Made by a program: the position numbers and the translations under genes | Notes under the pieces: generated by a model | Databases searched by the model: none | Seen by the model: only the letters and a program-made list of their open reading frames with translations | What the model was told of the DNA's origin: nothing | Shown: positions 60,607 to 64,000 of the stretch, in pieces | Numbering within the stretch: the stretch's first letter is position 1 | How the letters are laid out: each line of letters starts with the position of its first letter | Source: Candidatus Chromulinivorax destructor | GTDB lineage: Bacteria > Babelota > Babeliae > Babelales > Chromulinivoraceae | Assembly: GCF_003366055.1 (NCBI RefSeq) | Contig: NZ_CP025544.1 | Span: forward strand, 124,001-188,000 | DNA: 64,000 nt | Direction of reading: 5' to 3'

Positions 60607-62010
60607 ATGAAAAAGTTTTTTTCGCTGATGATCGCTCTGTTTATGATGACGAGCAATGTCATCACACCTCTCAATAAATTATCACTACAAACTTCAGTTT
60701 CTATCATGGACCAAGCAGCACAAGAAAAAGTTGAGTTTGTGCACGTGTATTTTACTGCATTGTCGGGCAATTTTCATGATATTATTATTCCTATCAGCAA
60801 ACTAGAATCTGCGCTTGATAATGGTTTAAAATATGACGGTTCGTCAATCCCTGGATGTTCTAATATTTTTGCAAGTGATATGCATTTAGCAATCGATTTG
60901 CAAAGTTTTTTTGTTAATCCAAAAATAAAAAATCAACCAAAAACTGCTCGTATATTTGCAGACGTGTACCAAGATGAAGTAACACCCTACCCAGCTGACC
61001 CACGTTACATGCTTAAACAAGCAATCGAGCAAGCAGCGGCTCAAGATTACAAATTTTTTGTCGGGCCAGAAATCGAATTTTTCTTAGTAGAAAAAAATAG
61101 TAATGGTGAGCTGGTTCCATGGGATCATGGCAACTATTGCGGTGTTGAAATGCAACAAAAACATGAGTCAATTAAATTTGAAATGATGCAAGTCCTGCTT
61201 GATAACGGCATCAACCTTGAAAAACTGCACCACGAAGTGTCGCCTGGACAACACGAAATTGTGATTCAGTATAACGATCCACTCACGATTGCTGACCACA
61301 TTATGTTGGCAAAACATCTGATCAAACAGGTTGCTGGAAACTATGGAATCATTGCAACGTTCATGCCAAAACCATTTTTTGGCGTCAACGGTTCTGGTAT
61401 GCATTTACATTTTAGCCTTGCTGAAAAATCAACGGGATGGAATGTTTTTTTTGATGAAAATGACAGCGCATTCTTATCACCTCTTGCGCATAACTTTCTT
61501 GCAGGGGTTTTAAACAGAATTCAAGATGCAACTGTTATTGTAAACAGCTGCGTTAACTCATTTAAACGTCTTGTTATTGGGTACGAAGCTCCTGTGTATG
61601 TATGTTGGGCAAAGAAAAATCGCAGTGCATTAATTCGTATTCCACAAATTAACGCAAGCCAACCGTATGCAGCTCGTGCAGAAATTCGATGTGCTGATGC
61701 ATTGTGCAACCCATATCTAGCGTGTACATTCTTGCTTAAAGCTGGCCTTGAAGGTATTAAAAATAACGAGCAAGTCAAACCTGCAGTCGAAGAAAATTTA
61801 TTTAAATTAACTCTGACTCAGATTCAAGATCGTGGAATCACAGCATTACCATCATCATTACAACAAGCGATTACGATGTTTGAACAATCAAGCAACATGC
61901 ATGCAATGTTTGATCCAATATTTATGGCTGAATATGCAAAATTAAAGCAGTCCCAAGCAACACAGTTTGCTCGTATTGTAACTGACTGGGAATTAGAAAA
62001 TTATGTATAA
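60607..62010 (+). CDS. glnA: Glutamine synthetase type I with a signal-peptide-like N-terminus
   Basis: ATG 60607 is chosen because AAAGGA lies 5 bases upstream; the frame is open to 60520. 467 residues. Residues 1-17 (MKKFFSLMIALFMMTSN) look like a signal peptide or anchor, absent from ordinary glutamine synthetases. The enzyme is otherwise complete: DGSSIPGC, VGPEIEFFLV, HHEVSPGQHEI, NGSGMHLHFSL (ammonia and metal site), KRLVIGYEAPVYVCW, RSALIRIP, AEIRCADALCNPYLA. The segment corresponding to the adenylylation loop reads ENLFKL, with Phe where Tyr is needed, so control by adenylylation is unlikely. It makes glutamine from glutamate, ammonia and ATP. Confidence 0.93.
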   Translation: MKKFFSLMIALFMMTSNVITPLNKLSLQTSVSIMDQAAQEKVEFVHVYFTALSGNFHDIIIPISKLESALDNGLKYDGSSIPGCSNIFASDMHLAIDLQSFFVNPKIKNQPKTARIFADVYQDEVTPYPADPRYMLKQAIEQAAAQDYKFFVGPEIEFFLVEKNSNGELVPWDHGNYCGVEMQQKHESIKFEMMQVLLDNGINLEKLHHEVSPGQHEIVIQYNDPLTIADHIMLAKHLIKQVAGNYGIIATFMPKPFFGVNGSGMHLHFSLAEKSTGWNVFFDENDSAFLSPLAHNFLAGVLNRIQDATVIVNSCVNSFKRLVIGYEAPVYVCWAKKNRSALIRIPQINASQPYAARAEIRCADALCNPYLACTFLLKAGLEGIKNNEQVKPAVEENLFKLTLTQIQDRGITALPSSLQQAITMFEQSSNMHAMFDPIFMAEYAKLKQSQATQFARIVTDWELENYV

Positions 62011-62054
62011 CAATATTTTTTATATCGTTGTTAGCACTATATAATTGCTACTTA

Positions 62055-62097
62055 AAAAAAAGGGTTCACATACAATTGAGTGTGTGAACCCTTTTTT
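62055..62097 (+). terminator. glnA terminator
   Basis: AAAAAAGGGTTCACA / TGTGAACCCTTTTT stem followed by TATTAT; the A-run also allows use from the minus strand. Confidence 0.9.
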
Positions 62098-62116
62098 ATT
62101 ATAAATAAAAAGAAAT

Positions 62117-62150
62117 TGGCCATCAAGACGGGATTAAATCTTGATGGCCA
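62117..62150 (-). terminator. Hairpin terminator of the 62198 gene
   Basis: Perfect 11-bp stem TGGCCATCAAG / CTTGATGGCCA with a 12-base loop; on the minus strand it is followed by ATTTCTTTTT. Confidence 0.8.
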
Positions 62151-62197
62151 TTGCAACGATATGGATTATACATCCAATGAAAAACTTCTAAATTGAA

Positions 62198-62641
62198 TTA
62201 TTCTGCACGATTAATTGTTAATTTTGAGTAACTTGCAGATCCACTGCCTACCGTAATTTCATAATTAAACGAATCATTGGTTGGGAAAAATTTGCGTTCT
62301 TCATTTAACTTTGGACTGACAATCGTAACAAATTGACCTGCTTGGTTTGCAAGCTCTCCAGATTCATCTTTACCAAGACGAATAGCTACGACTTTTGTAC
62401 AAGGTTCTTCTAAAATTTCTTCAAGGCACTGTCCATTAAAACACTCTTCATGAATCATAACAGATTCTTTTATATTCTTATAAAATGATAGATGCTCAAC
62501 TTGCGGCTCATCATTCATAACATCATCACAATCAACATGGGTACTAATTATAACAGGGTTGCCTGTTTTATTGGTATAGGTTGCTGCCGAAAAATAACTT
62601 GGCACTGCTGCGATGAGTAACAAAATATATATATTTTTCAT
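62198..62641 (-). CDS. Small secreted protein, 147 aa
   Basis: Starts at ATG 62641 with AGGAATG upstream. Signal peptide at residues 3-19 (NIYILLLIAAVPSYFSA). The mature domain is mainly strand (TYTNKTGNPVIISTHVDCDD, NYEITVGSGSASYSKLTI) and has four Cys (VDCDD, EECFNGQC, EEPC) that may form disulphides. No known family is recognised. Confidence 0.7.
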   Translation of the reverse strand: MKNIYILLLIAAVPSYFSAATYTNKTGNPVIISTHVDCDDVMNDEPQVEHLSFYKNIKESVMIHEECFNGQCLEEILEEPCTKVVAIRLGKDESGELANQAGQFVTIVSPKLNEERKFFPTNDSFNYEITVGSGSASYSKLTINRAE

Positions 62642-62779
62642 AACTTACATTCCTATTTTTTTGCTTTATGTTTGGTATTTGCTTACCCTCACAAAAACAT
62701 TATTGCAAATAGCAATTAGAAAAATCAATAAAAAAAATATTAATTTCATGGGTTAAATTCAATAGCGTGATTATAAGCA

Positions 62780-62818
62780 AAAAAAGAAGAAGCAACCCCC
62801 CGCTACTTCTTCTTTTTT
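62780..62818 (-). terminator. Hairpin with A/T-run arms between fabD-like and 62198 genes
   Basis: AAAAAAGAAGAAG / CTTCTTCTTTTTT with a 13-base loop. It lies in the 348-bp gap 62642-62989, downstream of the FabD-like gene on the minus strand and after repeat copy L. The rest of the gap is A/T-rich. Confidence 0.7.
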
Positions 62819-62831
62819 ATACACATATTAA

Positions 62832-62965
62832 AATTTAAATCATGAGTGGCCGCTGCCACAAAACACTTTTTAGTGCATCAAGCGCACCTGCCTGCAGTTC
62901 ACCAGAGTTTTTATAAAAAACGTAGAACAAAACTTTCTCATGAAAATTGAGTTTGCAAAGCCTAA
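62832..62965 (+). repeat. Dispersed element, copy L (left half missing)
   Basis: Forward partial copy beginning at the centre (GAGTGGCCGCTGCCAC), continuing TTAGTGCATCAAGCGCACCT and GAAAATTGAGTTTGCAAAGC as the right end. It starts 24 bp from the stop of the FabD-like gene and precedes its terminator. Confidence 0.75.
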
Positions 62966-62989
62966 AATTTTTACCATGCTTGATAAAGC

Positions 62990-64000
62990 TTAGGCAAGCT
63001 CTTCGCCTTCTTCAATATCATAATCTCCAGGCAGCTCATTAATTAAATCAGCTCTGGTTAAATCAGTTGGCTCAACAACAGCATCATCGTCAATATGGCA
63101 AGTCCCCATCGAAATCTGGTCTGGTTTATCTGATTCTTCAAATTCTGCTTTATGCTCTTGTAAAAACGATTGCAATGCTTGCAGGTCATCTAAATTTTCA
63201 ATCGTATAAATTTCTTTTTCTGGATATTTTAATCGAGCCCATTCAGCAAGCTGCTTGCCAGGACCAACACTGATCAAAACATCACACCCAACAAAACCAT
63301 GCATAACTTCATCCCACTGCAATGGACTATTAACACGCCGCATAATCGCAGATTCAAGCGCATCAGCTGACGTAACATACACACCATCAACACTGGTAAT
63401 AACCGGTGTTTTTAATGATTTAAAATCAATTTTAAAAAAATAAGGCGCTAATTGTGCAACGACAGCATCTACGATTGGGCTGTGCAATCCGTAGGCTGCA
63501 GGTAACTCTTTAACTTTACGAATTTCTTGCTCTTTGCAATACTCTTTAATCTGAGCAATTAACTGCGCATCACCTGCTATAGCAAAGTTATCATCAGTAT
63601 TGTAAGCTGCAATAAAAACTTTTTTATCATCAGTTGAATATTTTGCGCACAACTCAGTTAAACTTTCTTTGGTAAATCCGCGCGAAAGAACTAACACCGA
63701 GTAATTTTTATGCTCACCAATAAATTCTTTAAATATACGAGCATATTTTGACAAGAGATACATACTATCAGCAAAACTTAACGAGCCACACGCAACAGCT
63801 GCAGCATATTCGCCTATGCCATACCCCGCAATAAAATCTGGGCGCAAACCAGATTCTGCTAACTGTGCATAAATTGCTGTTTCCAATAACAAAATTGCCA
63901 AGTACCCTTTGTCGATCTCAGACATCTCAGCATCTGATGCTGCAAAACATAATTGCACAAAATTAATATCAAAGCACATCGATGCTTGTTCAAAAAGATC
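62990..64000 (-). CDS. fabD: FabD-like acyltransferase without the catalytic serine (partial at the window edge)
   Basis: The frame continues through position 64000 (DLFEQASMCFDINFVQLCFA), so the start is outside; ATG 63979 is internal. The fold is malonyl-CoA:ACP transacylase: LLLETAIYAQLAESGLRPDF, then IAGYGIGEYAAAVACGSLSF, FVGCDVLISVGPGKQL. The nucleophile motif GHSLGE of this family reads GYGIGE, so the active Ser and the adjacent His are replaced by Gly and Tyr. The second catalytic His appears kept in YGLHSPIV. A long acidic C-terminal tail follows (DIEEGEELA). It may be inactive, act as a binding protein, or transfer by another mechanism. Confidence 0.85.
   Translation of the reverse strand, partial: DLFEQASMCFDINFVQLCFAASDAEMSEIDKGYLAILLLETAIYAQLAESGLRPDFIAGYGIGEYAAAVACGSLSFADSMYLLSKYARIFKEFIGEHKNYSVLVLSRGFTKESLTELCAKYSTDDKKVFIAAYNTDDNFAIAGDAQLIAQIKEYCKEQEIRKVKELPAAYGLHSPIVDAVVAQLAPYFFKIDFKSLKTPVITSVDGVYVTSADALESAIMRRVNSPLQWDEVMHGFVGCDVLISVGPGKQLAEWARLKYPEKEIYTIENLDDLQALQSFLQEHKAEFEESDKPDQISMGTCHIDDDAVVEPTDLTRADLINELPGDYDIEEGEELA

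Overview
The window is low-GC, densely coded bacterial DNA from a Gram-negative-type cell. It has outer-membrane beta-barrel proteins ending in Phe, peptidoglycan and division genes (murF, ftsK, rsmH, uppP), and an unusually large share of proteins with signal peptides. Ten genes encode ankyrin-repeat proteins, nine of them apparently exported. This mix suggests an intracellular bacterium living in a protist, and the style fits the candidate phylum Dependentiae (TM6). That assignment is inference from gene content: no rRNA gene is present and no search was run.

Layout. 1-3450: tail of a repeat-rich protein, one secreted protein and three paralogous membrane-anchored proteins. 3517-5585: leucyl aminopeptidase and a small putative lipoprotein. 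5687-12433: a giant (about 2250 aa) exported protein. 12582-14362: an alpha/beta hydrolase coupled to a cysteine-less thioredoxin-fold protein. 14766-18093: an ankyrin protein and a membrane-anchored thioredoxin reductase-thioredoxin fusion. 18383-20869: an exported FtsH-like AAA protein whose protease motif is lost. 21240-23341: a secreted protein and an anchored MEMO-AMMECR1 fusion. 23534-28739: four tandem paralogous ankyrin proteins. 28960-35731: YchF, a short MscS-like channel, two secreted proteins, an HspR-like regulator and a DEAD-box helicase with a Ser/Gly-rich N-terminus. 35858-41465: small secreted proteins, more ankyrin proteins and Maf. 41896-48653: tRNA-Gln, spoVG, rsmH, murF, ftsK and uppP (envelope and division block). 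48940-50749: two ankyrin proteins. 51996-57322: three tandem outer-membrane proteins. 57396-60347: two paralogous low-complexity secreted proteins. 60607-62010: glutamine synthetase with a signal-peptide-like N-terminus. 62198-64000: a secreted protein and a FabD-like protein that runs off the window.

About a dozen copies or fragments of one roughly 200-bp element lie between genes. Complete copies have terminal inverted repeats close to AGGCTGTGTGAACCAAATTT, and further inverted segments nest inside, so the whole element is one long imperfect palindrome. Many copies begin 6-30 bp after a stop codon. No transposase is present. The best reading is a MITE-like non-autonomous element that may also act as a 3'-end RNA structure. 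Simple hairpin terminators with T-tracts end most transcription units.

Functional theme: much of the coding capacity goes to exported proteins, namely ankyrin proteins sharing an N-terminal helical region, barrel proteins, a redox fusion, a hydrolase and a pseudo-protease. This would suit an organism that depends on its host and interacts with it through its envelope.
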